From Urbifossiella limnaea (lineage in GTDB: Bacteria > Planctomycetota > Planctomycetia > Gemmatales > Gemmataceae): 64,000 nucleotides of DNA. Position numbers and translations under genes: made by a program. The notes under the pieces were generated by a model. It saw nothing but the letters and a program-made list of their open reading frames with translations, did not search any database and was not told the origin of the DNA. Numbering within the stretch: position 1 is the first letter of the stretch; every line of letters starts with the position of its first letter. Positions 46,462-53,822 of this stretch are shown piece after piece. The stretch spans positions 434,001 through 498,000 of the forward strand of contig NZ_CP036273.1 of the NCBI RefSeq assembly GCF_007747215.1, read 5' to 3'.

Positions 46462-46860
46462 CCTGAAATCCCCCTGGCGTCGACCCCGGACCGGCCGGCG
46501 GCTTCCCGCGTCGGCCGGTTCCCTCCGGGCATCCGGCTGCGGCCGGCGGGCGTTCCCCCACGCCCCACGCGGCAGCTATTGGTCAACGAATGTGCCGGGA
46601 ATAACGGATACGACGGGTGTGTCAAGCAGTCTTCCGGCGATTCCGCACGGTTCCGGCGAAGTTTTTCCCACTGCCGCCGGGGAGATCGGTGACTGGGCGG
46701 GATGGGCGCCGGCGGCGCGGGGTCTCGCAAGTCGGGCCTCGCGGACTCGACCCGTACTCCGGACGCCGCGGCCGGGTCGTGCGGGTCTGGTCAAGTTTGC
46801 GGGTTCTGCTGTCGATACCGGATGCTGATGCGGCTCGGACCAATTCCGGAGGATCAGGCG
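46462..46860. other. Divergent intergenic region with candidate secretin promoter
   Basis: 399 bases between the secretin gene (minus) and the Pro/Ala-rich gene (plus). On the minus strand TTGACA (46625-46620) is followed after 16 bases by TATTCC, a plausible promoter for the secretin gene. For the plus gene a GGAGGA ribosome site at 46850 is clear but no promoter pair was found. Confidence 0.45.
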
Positions 46861-48648
46861 ATGACCGAACGGGCGCGGCGGAACCGCTGGCGGTGGGTGC
46901 TGGCCGGCCTGTTCGGCGCGGCCGCGGTGCCGGTCGGGGTGAGCGGCCAGACGAAGTTGCGGACGGCCGAGCCCGCCGCCGGCGGGTCGCCGGTCGTGCG
47001 GCTGGAGTCGGCCGTGAAGGCGCCGCCCGCCGCGGCCGGCCCCGGTATGAAGGCCGTCTTCGTGGACGCTGGCGACGGCTCCGGGCCGACCGTGCAGTAC
47101 GTGCCGCGCTACGGGACGCCGACGCCGCCGCCGCCGCCGGCCGCCGCCGCACCCGCCCAGAAGATGCGGGCCGTGCTCGTGGACGCCGGCGACGGCGCCG
47201 GGCCGACCGTCCGGTACGTGCCGGTCGGCGGGTCGGTCGTGACCGCGCCGACGCCGCCCGTCGCCGCGCCGCTGCCGATGCCCGCGGTCGCCGCGACGCC
47301 GGTGGTGCCGCCGACGCCGACCGTCGCACCCGCGCCGCGGACCGTCTCCCCGGCGGCGGCTGTCACGGCCGTGACCCCGCCGGCGGCACCGCCCGTGCCG
47401 GTCGTCGCCGCTCCGGCGCCGGTGTCGATGCCGGGCACGCCGGCGGTGCCGCCGCGGCCGATGCCGGTCGTCGCCGCGCCGGTCGTCGCCGCTCCGGCCC
47501 CGATGCCGATGCCGACCACGCCGGTGGTGCCGCCGCGGCCGATGCCGGTCGTCGCCGCACCGGCGCCGATGCCGGCCACGCCGGCGGTGTCGCCGCGGCC
47601 GATGCCGGTCGTCGCCGCGCCGGTCGTCGCCGCACCGGCGCCGATGCCGATGCCGACCACACCGGTGGTGCCGCCGCGGCCGATGCCGGTCGTCGCCGCG
47701 CCGGCGCCGGTGTCGATGCCGGGCACGCCGGTGGTGCCGCCGCGGCCGATGCCGGTGGCGAGCGAGCGGCCCGCAACGCCGGCCGTGCCGCAGGCGATGG
47801 TCGTCGCCCAGCCCGCGGCGCCGGTCGAGCACCGGGACTTCGCCCGCACCGCGGCGCCGGCCTCGATGCCGGCTCCGATGCCGACCCGGACGACGCCCGT
47901 CGCCGTGACGCCGCCGGCCCCGGTCGCGCTGCCGCCCGCGCCGCGCCCGGCGCCGCGGCCGACGTACGTCGTCGCCCAGCCGCCGTCCGACGCGCCGGTG
48001 GCGCTGCCGCAGGCCGCCCCGCCCACCCCGGCGCCGGTCACGGCGCACACGCCGCTTCCGACGCACGCCGGGCCGACGATGGTGCCGGTGGCCCCCGTCG
48101 CGGCCCCGACGGCGGCGTGCGCCACCAACGCCTGCGGCCACGGGCACCGCGGGCACGACAACTGGTGCGTCCACGTGCCGGCGACCTGGGTGCCGCCGGT
48201 CGGCGCGAACCTGCGGTCGTTCACCGACCAGATGCGGCTGAACGCCCTGGCCGAGTACTTCGTGGTGTTCGAGGAGGAGTGGTTCCAGGGCGCCGCCGAG
48301 CTGACCCCGAGCGGGCTGCGGCACCTCGACGGCATCGTCCGCCGGCTCGGCGTGCTGGGGGCGCCGGTCCGCGTCGAGCCGAGCGGCAACCCCGACCTCG
48401 ACGGCCGCCGCCGCGCCGCCCTGATCGCGGCCCTGTCCGGCGCCGGGGTGACCCCCGACCGCGTCGTCATCGGCGGCAGCCGGGCCGAGGGGCTCCGCTA
48501 CTCCGACATCGACGCCGTCTACGACACCCGCGTCCAGTCGGCGGCCGGCGGCGGGGGCGGCGGCATCGGCGGGTTCGGCGGGGGATTCGGCGGCGGGTTC
48601 GGCGGGATCGGTGGCATCGGCGGGTACGGCGGCGGCGTCATCCGCTGA
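46861..48648 (+). CDS. Exported Pro/Ala-rich repeat protein with OmpA-like end
   Basis: 595 residues; ATG 46861 has a GGAGGATC site. A signal peptide (WVLAGLFGAAAVPVGVSGQ) is followed by two copies of a short unit (VFVDAGDGSGPTVQYVP; VLVDAGDGAGPTVRYVP). About 300 residues of low-complexity Pro/Ala/Val repeats come next (VVPPRPMPVVAAPAPMP and variants). A small Cys/His segment follows (CATNACGHGHRGHDNWC), then an OmpA-like alpha/beta region (LTPSGLRHLDGIVRRLGVLG; NPDLDGRRRAALIAALSGAGV), and finally a Gly-rich tail. It is probably an envelope-spanning protein that reaches the wall or outer membrane. It is divergent from the secretin gene. Confidence 0.82.
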   Translation: MTERARRNRWRWVLAGLFGAAAVPVGVSGQTKLRTAEPAAGGSPVVRLESAVKAPPAAAGPGMKAVFVDAGDGSGPTVQYVPRYGTPTPPPPPAAAAPAQKMRAVLVDAGDGAGPTVRYVPVGGSVVTAPTPPVAAPLPMPAVAATPVVPPTPTVAPAPRTVSPAAAVTAVTPPAAPPVPVVAAPAPVSMPGTPAVPPRPMPVVAAPVVAAPAPMPMPTTPVVPPRPMPVVAAPAPMPATPAVSPRPMPVVAAPVVAAPAPMPMPTTPVVPPRPMPVVAAPAPVSMPGTPVVPPRPMPVASERPATPAVPQAMVVAQPAAPVEHRDFARTAAPASMPAPMPTRTTPVAVTPPAPVALPPAPRPAPRPTYVVAQPPSDAPVALPQAAPPTPAPVTAHTPLPTHAGPTMVPVAPVAAPTAACATNACGHGHRGHDNWCVHVPATWVPPVGANLRSFTDQMRLNALAEYFVVFEEEWFQGAAELTPSGLRHLDGIVRRLGVLGAPVRVEPSGNPDLDGRRRAALIAALSGAGVTPDRVVIGGSRAEGLRYSDIDAVYDTRVQSAAGGGGGGIGGFGGGFGGGFGGIGGIGGYGGGVIR

Positions 48649-48673
48649 CCCGCGGGTCGAGTCCCGGTCGCCC

Positions 48674-48709
48674 GCCGAAGCCCACCCGCCCGCGCGGGTG
48701 GGCTTCGGC
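48674..48709. terminator. Perfect 16-bp hairpin after the Pro/Ala-rich gene
   Basis: Arms GCCGAAGCCCACCCGC (48674-48689) and 48694-48709 are exact complements with a four-base loop, beginning 26 bases after the stop codon. GC-rich with no T-tract. Confidence 0.85.
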
Positions 48710-48756
48710 CGTTCCGGCGGCTACGCTACCCCCGGCACCCCCCGGAGGCCCGCCCC

Positions 48757-50061
48757 GTGTCCACCCGCCGCGCCTTCCTCGCGTCCGCCGCCCTGCTGCC
48801 GTCCGCGCTCGCCGCACAGCCCGGCCCGCGCACCCGCCCGCCGAAGCGCCCCCGGCCCGCCGAGAAGAAGGTCGCCGTCGTCGCCTCCGTCTACTGGTAC
48901 CTGTCGCACGCCTACCACATCGCCGGCCGCTTCCTCGACGGCTACATGGTCGGCGACGCCCACCACTTCCCCGACTTCGGCGTCGCCAGCTGCTACGTCG
49001 AGCAGCCGACGCGCAACCTCGCCCCGGAGCTGGCCCGCGAGCACGGCTTCCGCCTCGCCCCCACCATCGAGGACGCCCTGACGCTCGGCACCGGCCGCCT
49101 CGCCGTGGACGCCGTGCTGCTCATCTGCGAGCACGGCGACTACCCGTACAACGCGAGGGGCCAGAAGCTCTACCCGCGGCACGACTACTTCCAGCAAATC
49201 GTCCGCGTCTTCGAGCGGAGCGGGAAGACCGTGCCGGTGTTCTGCGACAAGCACCTCAGCTACGACCGGGCGAAGGCCGCCGACATGGTGGCGACGGCGA
49301 AGAAGATGGGCTTCGGCCTGATGGCCGGCTCCAGCCTGCCGGTGACGTGGCGCCGCCCCGAGCTCGAACTGCCGCTCGGGTCGAAGCTCACCGACGCGCT
49401 GCTGGTGTCGCGCGGCGAGCTGGAGATCTACGGCATCCACGCCCTCGAAGCGTTGCAGTGCATGGCGGAGCGGCGCCTCCCGGCCGGCGCGACGGAGCAG
49501 GGCGTGGCGGCCGTGACCGGCCTCCAGGGCGACGCGGTGTGGAAGGCCGGCGACGACGGCCTGTGGTCGTGGGAGCTGCTCGAACACGCCGTCGGCCGCT
49601 GCCCGTCGCGGAACGCCGGCGACATCCGCGCCAACTGCCGCCGCTTCCAGCGGCCCGCGGCGTGGGGCCACGTCGTGCCCGGCCCGATCGCCTTCCACGT
49701 CGAGTACCGCGACGGCTTCAAGGCCACCGTGCTGCAACTCGACGGCCACGTCGCCGACGAGGCGTTCGCGGGCCGCATCGCCGGGCAGCCGCGGCCGGTT
49801 TCGACGCTGTTCTACCTGCCCCCGCCGCCGGGAGCGGCGTTCCTGGAGGCGCTGGCGAGTCACGCCGAGCGGTTCGTGGCGACGGGCCGGCCGCCGTACC
49901 CGGCGGAGCGGACGCAGCTGACCGGCGGCGTGCTGGACTACGCGCTGGAGTCGCGGGCGACCGGCTCGCGCCGGCTGGAGACGCCGGACCTGGCGATCCG
50001 CTACGCGGCCCCCGCCGACAGCGGGTTCATGCGGGGCGAGTACGTCCGGCCGGTGAATTAG
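48757..50061 (+). CDS. Tat-exported protein, planctomycete-type, unknown function
   Basis: 434 residues from GTG 48757 with a CGGAGG site. STRRAFLASAALLPSALAA is a twin-arginine leader. The mature protein begins KKVAVVASVYWYLSHAYHIAGRFL, a Rossmann-like first strand and helix, with DAVLLICEHGDYPYN and VPVFCDKHLSY further on. The pattern is that of a widespread planctomycete family placed near Gfo/Idh-type oxidoreductases, but the dinucleotide motif is not evident. Enzyme function is unknown. It follows the Pro/Ala-rich gene after a hairpin and is isolated from known pathways. Confidence 0.8.
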   Translation: MSTRRAFLASAALLPSALAAQPGPRTRPPKRPRPAEKKVAVVASVYWYLSHAYHIAGRFLDGYMVGDAHHFPDFGVASCYVEQPTRNLAPELAREHGFRLAPTIEDALTLGTGRLAVDAVLLICEHGDYPYNARGQKLYPRHDYFQQIVRVFERSGKTVPVFCDKHLSYDRAKAADMVATAKKMGFGLMAGSSLPVTWRRPELELPLGSKLTDALLVSRGELEIYGIHALEALQCMAERRLPAGATEQGVAAVTGLQGDAVWKAGDDGLWSWELLEHAVGRCPSRNAGDIRANCRRFQRPAAWGHVVPGPIAFHVEYRDGFKATVLQLDGHVADEAFAGRIAGQPRPVSTLFYLPPPPGAAFLEALASHAERFVATGRPPYPAERTQLTGGVLDYALESRATGSRRLETPDLAIRYAAPADSGFMRGEYVRPVN

Positions 50062-50250
50062 GCGGAGGCCCCGCTGCGCATGCTCGGCGGACCGGCGTCG
50101 ACGGGGGCGGGTGTGACGGTGGGACAGGTCGAGTTCGGCCGGGGCGGCGAGGCGACCGGCCCGCCCACGGACCGACCCGACGAGGTGAATAACGAAGCCC
50201 GGCCAGCCACGAGGGCCGGCCGGGGGTACCGCGGTCGTGCTCGACCGAGC

Positions 50251-50436
50251 CTACTTGGCCTCGTCTTCCTTCTCCTCGATCGCGTCGGCCGCCGCGACGG
50301 CGTCGATCACGTCCTTCGCCTCCTGCGGCCCGCCGGCCAGCCGGGCGAGGCGCCGGACGGCGGCGACGAGGGCGTGGTGGAGGTCGTAGTCCGCCGCCGC
50401 CTTACTGAGCTTCGCCGGGTCGTACTTTCGTGCCAC
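50251..50436 (-). CDS. Small Lys/Ala-rich protein, unknown
   Basis: 61 residues from GTG 50436, supported by a GGAGGC ribosome site five bases upstream and a TATAAA box at 50477-50472. It is a single helical, charged protein (YDPAKLSKAAADYDLHHALVAAVRRL) with an acidic C-terminus (IEEKEDEAK) and no TM segment. Not recognised. The supporting signals and lack of competing frame make it likely real. Confidence 0.7.
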   Translation of the reverse strand: MARKYDPAKLSKAAADYDLHHALVAAVRRLARLAGGPQEAKDVIDAVAAADAIEEKEDEAK

Positions 50437-50471
50437 AAGTGCCTCCGCGGGTAGAGAGAGAGGGGACAGTC

Positions 50472-50477
50472 TTTATA
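50472..50477 (-). promoter_or_regulatory. Candidate -10 box (TATAAA) for the 61-residue protein gene
   Basis: TATAAA on the minus strand lies 36 bases before the GTG start at 50436. No clear -35 was found upstream of it. It lies outside the tRNA-like locus at 50499. Confidence 0.4.
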
Positions 50478-50498
50478 CGTGGGGCGGCAACTGGGAAG

Positions 50499-50571
50499 CG
50501 CGGGGGGTGGGTGTCGCACCCACGGCTCCGGGGGATTAGCCCGGCGAGTTGACTATCTACTCCACCCCCGC
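50499..50571 (-). tRNA. tRNA-like locus with unusual loops (formal anticodon AAT)
   Basis: All four stems are perfect: acceptor GCGGGGG/CCCCCGC, D stem GAGT/ACTC, anticodon stem CCGGG/CCCGG and T stem GTGGG/CCCAC. T8 is present and the variable region has four bases. The loops are abnormal. The anticodon loop CTAATCC puts AAT at 34-36 with C at position 37, the T loop TGCGACA lacks the TTC sequence, and the D loop AGATAGTCA lacks the GG pair. The discriminator is G and CCA is not encoded. A working elongator tRNA is doubtful; a tRNA mimic or a decayed tRNA fits better. No promoter is evident. Confidence 0.55.
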
Positions 50572-50592
50572 GAATCGCCTCGCCAGGCGCCC

Positions 50593-50895
50593 TCAGCGCT
50601 TGCTACCGTCCGGCGGGCCGGCCGGGCTCGTGACATTCGCCGGCGGCCCCGAGGTGTCGAACCGGTTGAGGCCGAAGTAGCTCCACTTCTGAACGACCAC
50701 GTTGCTCACCACCGCCCCGGTCGGCGGGGCCGGGGCCTGCTGCCAGGGCAGGAGAAGCCCCCGGTAGTGGAACACGGACGTGCCGTCGGGGCCGAGGTAG
50801 TCCCACGATTCCCACCGGCAAGCCAGCCCCACGACGAGGACGAACGGCACGACGAGAGCGGCGAAGAACCGTCGGTTGCCCGGGCTGTTGCTCAA
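50593..50895 (-). CDS. Small membrane-anchored protein, unknown
   Basis: 100 residues from TTG 50895 with AGGA five bases upstream. An N-terminal TM helix (FFAALVVPFVLVVGLAC) is followed by an exported part with three aromatic-rich short segments (WESWDYLGPDG, FHYRGLLLPW, QKWSYFGLNRF). Not recognised. The TTG start and short length reduce certainty. Confidence 0.6.
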   Translation of the reverse strand: MSNSPGNRRFFAALVVPFVLVVGLACRWESWDYLGPDGTSVFHYRGLLLPWQQAPAPPTGAVVSNVVVQKWSYFGLNRFDTSGPPANVTSPAGPPDGSKR

Positions 50896-51397
50896 GAAAT
50901 CCTCGTTCGTGGAAGCACAGGCGTGACTGTCGCGTACCGTGCCGGCCGCCCCAACGACTCAGCATACCACGAGCCGTCCGGGTAAAATAGCCGGATGTTC
51001 CGTCTGCAAGGGCAAGGCACGAATTGATCTTGGGTCGGGTCGCGAATTTGCGTAAGTGTGCGTCCCACCATCCGGCAGCCGTCCATGCCCGCCTACTTCA
51101 TCGACCGTTGCGACCGGGCGATCGACGCTGGCCGCCACTCGGCCGCCAGTACCCGCTTGACGGACTCCTGGTCTGCTCGCCGATGGTGCCGTGCCGGGAG
51201 AATCATCCGTGCTCCCACCGACCGGCGGTTCTGCCCGTCGCCTTCGAGGTCACGGACGCAACCCGTGTGCGTGGCACGGCCTGCGCCGTTCGCCAGGCCG
51301 GCGGCTGGATCGAACCAACTTTTTTATGAGTCGGTGACATGTTGCCGGGGATCGACCCCCCCGGCCGGAAGAATCATTCCGGGCGAGCAGAAGTGGC
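50896..51397. other. Long intergenic region without a supported gene
   Basis: 502 bases between two minus-strand genes. Parts of it (50980-51080) are less GC-rich than the neighbourhood, and codon use in its open frames lacks the local third-position GC bias. A short related pair AATCATCCGTG and AATCATTCCGGG appears at 51202 and 51372. No RNA or promoter was convincing. Confidence 0.4.
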
Positions 51398-52141
51398 TCA
51401 CCGCGGGGGTAGCAGCCGCGCCGCCGGGGCGCCGGACGGCGGCGGCAGCTCCTCGACGGCGGCCGGCGGCGCCGTCCCCGGCAGGAGCAGCTCGCGGCCC
51501 GGAGCCACCGCCGCCGGCCGCGCCCCGAGCATCGGCCGCACCGTCACGTCGCGGTCGGCCTCGAAGGCGCGGTTGTCGGTGGTGGTGAGCCGCACCGCGA
51601 CGCGCACCTTGCCCGTCGTCGGCGGCGTCTGCCACGGCAGGCGGACGAAGTAGCCGGTCGTGATGAGGCCGTTCCGCCACGTCGGCCGCAGCTGCTCGGG
51701 CGTCAGCTCCCAGGTGCCGATCGGCTGCTTCAGCCCCTGCGGCGTGACCTCCCACGCGGCGATCGTCGCCCGGCCCGGCACCTTCACCGCCGACTTGTCC
51801 TCGTCCGACGGCACGATGACGACCATCAGCGCCTCGTCGCCGGGGGTGCCGTCGTCGTCCACGCCGCCGGTGCCGCGGCCGACGGCGATCTCGCGCACGA
51901 ACACGGCCGCGCCGGCCCCCGTGGGCAGGCCCGGCGGCGCGCCGGGGAAGCCGGCCGGGTGCTGGTGCTCGTAGGCGCGGTTGAGGTTGCGGGTGGCGTC
52001 GAGCTGCTGGCGGGTGGCGGCCAGCTCGCGGTCGCGGGTGCGGAGCTCGGCCTCGATGAGGTCGTAGCGCTTGTTCGGCTTGCAGCCGGTCAGGGCGAGC
52101 GTCAGGGCGAGCCCCACACGCCGCCAATGACCAATGACCAA
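51398..52141 (-). CDS. Exported lipoprotein, unknown
   Basis: About 247 residues if read from TTG 52141; a GTG at 52117 (239 residues) and an ATG at 52207 are alternatives. The TTG is favoured because it keeps two Arg before the hydrophobic leader RVGLALTLALTGC, a lipobox. The mature part has a coiled-coil-like stretch (YDLIEAELRTRDRELAATRQQLDATRNLNRAYEH), a beta-rich domain (ALMVVIVPSDEDKSAVKVPG; WRNGLITTGYFVRLPW; GKVRVAVRLTTTDNRAFEADRDVTV) and a Pro-rich end. It is the last gene after tig-clpP-clpP on the minus strand. Its start region lies inside the inverted repeat at 52126-52215, so the repeat may affect its translation. Confidence 0.75.
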   Translation of the reverse strand: MVIGHWRRVGLALTLALTGCKPNKRYDLIEAELRTRDRELAATRQQLDATRNLNRAYEHQHPAGFPGAPPGLPTGAGAAVFVREIAVGRGTGGVDDDGTPGDEALMVVIVPSDEDKSAVKVPGRATIAAWEVTPQGLKQPIGTWELTPEQLRPTWRNGLITTGYFVRLPWQTPPTTGKVRVAVRLTTTDNRAFEADRDVTVRPMLGARPAAVAPGRELLLPGTAPPAAVEELPPPSGAPAARLLPPR

Positions 52142-52215
52142 TGACCCACCAATGACCAGGGGCGATCCGGCCCTGCCTTCCTTGGTCATTGGTGGGTCAT
52201 TGGTCATTGGTCATT
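52126..52215. repeat. 33-bp inverted repeat with CCAATGA heptamers
   Basis: Arms 52126-52158 and 52183-52215 are exact complements around a 24-base loop. The arm is CCAATGA repeated four times with one CCCA interruption. On the minus strand it begins nine bases after the downstream clpP stop codon and overlaps the start region of the lipoprotein gene. Confidence 0.97.
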
Positions 52216-52223
52216 CCCGGCGG

Positions 52224-52835
52224 TCACTCCGCCGGTCGGGCTCCGAGCTCGGCCGGCATCCGCTCCAGCACCTTGTCGATGAGCCCGAACTCGCGGGCCT
52301 CCATCGCCGACATGAAGTTGTCGCGGTCGGTCCCCTTCTCGATCACCTCGAGCGGCTGCCCCGAGTGCTTCGCCAGCAGCAGGTTCAGCGTCTTCTTCGT
52401 CCGCAGGAACTCCTTGGCGTGGATCAGGATTTCCTCGGTCGTGCCCTCCGAGCCGGCGAGCGGCTGGTGGATCATCACCCGGGCGTTCGGCAGGGCGAAC
52501 CGCTTCCCCTTGGTGCCGGCGGTGAGGAGCATCGCCCCCATGCTGGCGGCCTGGCCCATGCAGTAGGTCGCCACGTCGCAGGTGACGAACTGCATGGTGT
52601 CGTAGATCGCCATGCCCGCCGTCACGCTCCCGCCGGGGCTGTTGATGTACAGGTGGATGTCGCGCTTCGGGTCGTCGAACTGGAGGAACAGCATCTGGGC
52701 CACGATCAGGTTGGCCATGTCGTCCTGCACGACGCCCTGCAGGAAGATGATGCGGTCCTTCAGCAGTCGGCTGTAGATGTCGTAGGCGCGTTCCTCGCGG
52801 CCGCGACTCTCCACCACGATCGGCACGAGCGGCAT
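52224..52835 (-). CDS. clpP: ClpP protease subunit (second of two)
   Basis: 203 residues; ATG 52835 has a GGAGGAC site. ClpP forms the tetradecameric serine protease chamber fed by Clp ATPases. The catalytic triad is Ser98 ([11 protein letters not shown]), His123 (MIHQPLAG) and Asp172 (TDRDNFMSA). The sequence is close to the standard ClpP pattern from [18 protein letters not shown] onward. It is preceded by another clpP gene and tig, each separated by an inverted repeat. No clpX is in the window. Two ClpP subunits may form mixed rings, as in other bacteria with paired clpP genes. Confidence 0.97.
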   Translation of the reverse strand: MPLVPIVVESRGREERAYDIYSRLLKDRIIFLQGVVQDDMANLIVAQMLFLQFDDPKRDIHLYINSPGGSVTAGMAIYDTMQFVTCDVATYCMGQAASMGAMLLTAGTKGKRFALPNARVMIHQPLAGSEGTTEEILIHAKEFLRTKKTLNLLLAKHSGQPLEVIEKGTDRDNFMSAMEAREFGLIDKVLERMPAELGARPAE

Positions 52836-52969
52836 GGTCGGTCCTCCGGGCGGCCCGCCGCGCCGTCTGGTATCGGGCGGCGGGCCGGCGGCGTATCAGG
52901 GTATGGGAACGGGCCGGGCGGCTTTCGGGCGGCACCGGCCGGACTTGGCGACTGTGCGGTTCGGGTGAT

Positions 52970-53033
52970 CTGAGCCGGCCCCGTCAGGGGTCGGAGTGGT
53001 TCAACGCTCCGACCCCTGACGGGGCCGGCTCAG
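52970..53033. repeat. Perfect 27-bp inverted repeat between the two clpP genes
   Basis: Arms 52970-52996 and 53007-53033 are exact complements around a 10-base loop. The arm contains GGCCCCGTCAGGGGTC, a shorter palindrome. On the minus strand it begins eight bases after the stop codon of the upstream clpP gene. Confidence 0.97.
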
Positions 53034-53040
53034 GATCGAC

Positions 53041-53697
53041 TTACTTCTTCACCGCGTCCGCCGGCTTCTCCAGCACCTCGTCGACGAGGCCGAACGCCTT
53101 CGCCTCCTGGGCGCTGTAGTACTTGTCGCGGTCCGTCTCGCGGGCGATCGCCTCCAGCGGCTGCTTGCAGTGCTTCGCCAGGATCTCGTTCAGCCGCGAC
53201 CGCTCCTTCAGGATCTCGTTGGCCTGGATCTCGATGTCCGACACTTGCCCGCCGACCTGGCCGTAGGGCTGGTGGATCATCACCTTCGAGTTCGGCAGGG
53301 CGTACCGCTTGCCGGCGGTGCCGGCGGCCAGCAGGATGGCCGCGCCGCTGGCGGCGATCCCCATGCAGTACGTCAGGATGGGGCACTCCAGGAACTGCAT
53401 CGTGTCGTACAGCGCCAGCGTGGCGGACACCGACCCGCCGGGGCTGTTGATGTACATGTGGATGTCGGCGGTCTTGTTCTCGTACTGGAGGTACAAGAGC
53501 TTCTGGATCGTCAGGTTGGCCAGGTAGTCGCTGATGACCGAGCTGCCGCCGGTCTCCGGGCTGCTGCCGACGAAGACGATGCGGTTCTCCAGCAGCAGGT
53601 CCGCCAGCGTCATCGTGCGCTGGCGGGAGTAGTTGCCGCGCTGCAACAGCGGCTGGATCGGGCCGGCCGCGGCCGTCGGATCGAAGGGAGGGAACAT
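53041..53697 (-). CDS. clpP: ClpP protease subunit (first of two)
   Basis: 218 residues from ATG 53697. The triad is Ser117 (YCMGIAASGAA, with Ala-Ser-Gly-Ala instead of the usual Ala-Ser-Met-Gly), His142 (MIHQPYG) and Asp191 (TDRDKYYSA). The N-terminal 25 residues (MFPPFDPTAAAGPIQPLLQ) are longer than in the second copy. The two ClpP sequences are clearly paralogous rather than recent duplicates. It is the middle gene of tig-clpP-clpP; tig lies upstream and the second clpP downstream. Confidence 0.96.
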   Translation of the reverse strand: MFPPFDPTAAAGPIQPLLQRGNYSRQRTMTLADLLLENRIVFVGSSPETGGSSVISDYLANLTIQKLLYLQYENKTADIHMYINSPGGSVSATLALYDTMQFLECPILTYCMGIAASGAAILLAAGTAGKRYALPNSKVMIHQPYGQVGGQVSDIEIQANEILKERSRLNEILAKHCKQPLEAIARETDRDKYYSAQEAKAFGLVDEVLEKPADAVKK

Positions 53698-53718
53698 CAG
53701 GCGTCACCCTTTCTCGGA

Positions 53719-53794
53719 GAGGGATGAGGGACGCGGGACGAGGGATGAATGCCCGAGTCGGCGTTCATCCCTCGTCCCGCATCCCTCATCCCTC
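53719..53794. repeat. 35-base inverted repeat with GGGATGA heptamers
   Basis: Arms 53719-53753 and 53760-53794 match at 33 of 35 positions around a six-base loop (CGAGTC); one mismatch is a G-T pair. The arm is GGGATGA, GGGACGC, GGGACGA, GGGATGA in tandem. On the minus strand it lies 29 bases after the tig stop codon and before the first clpP gene. Confidence 0.96.
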
Positions 53795-53822
53795 GGGGGT
53801 CATCTGCACTTTACGCGGACGG

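Noticed and set aside
51024-51329. Plus-strand open frame in the 50896-51397 gap
   Set aside because: No ribosome site and no local third-position GC bias; not supported as coding.
43011-53794. CRISPR array made of short repeats
   Set aside because: Units are 7-8 bases with no spacers, and no cas gene is present.
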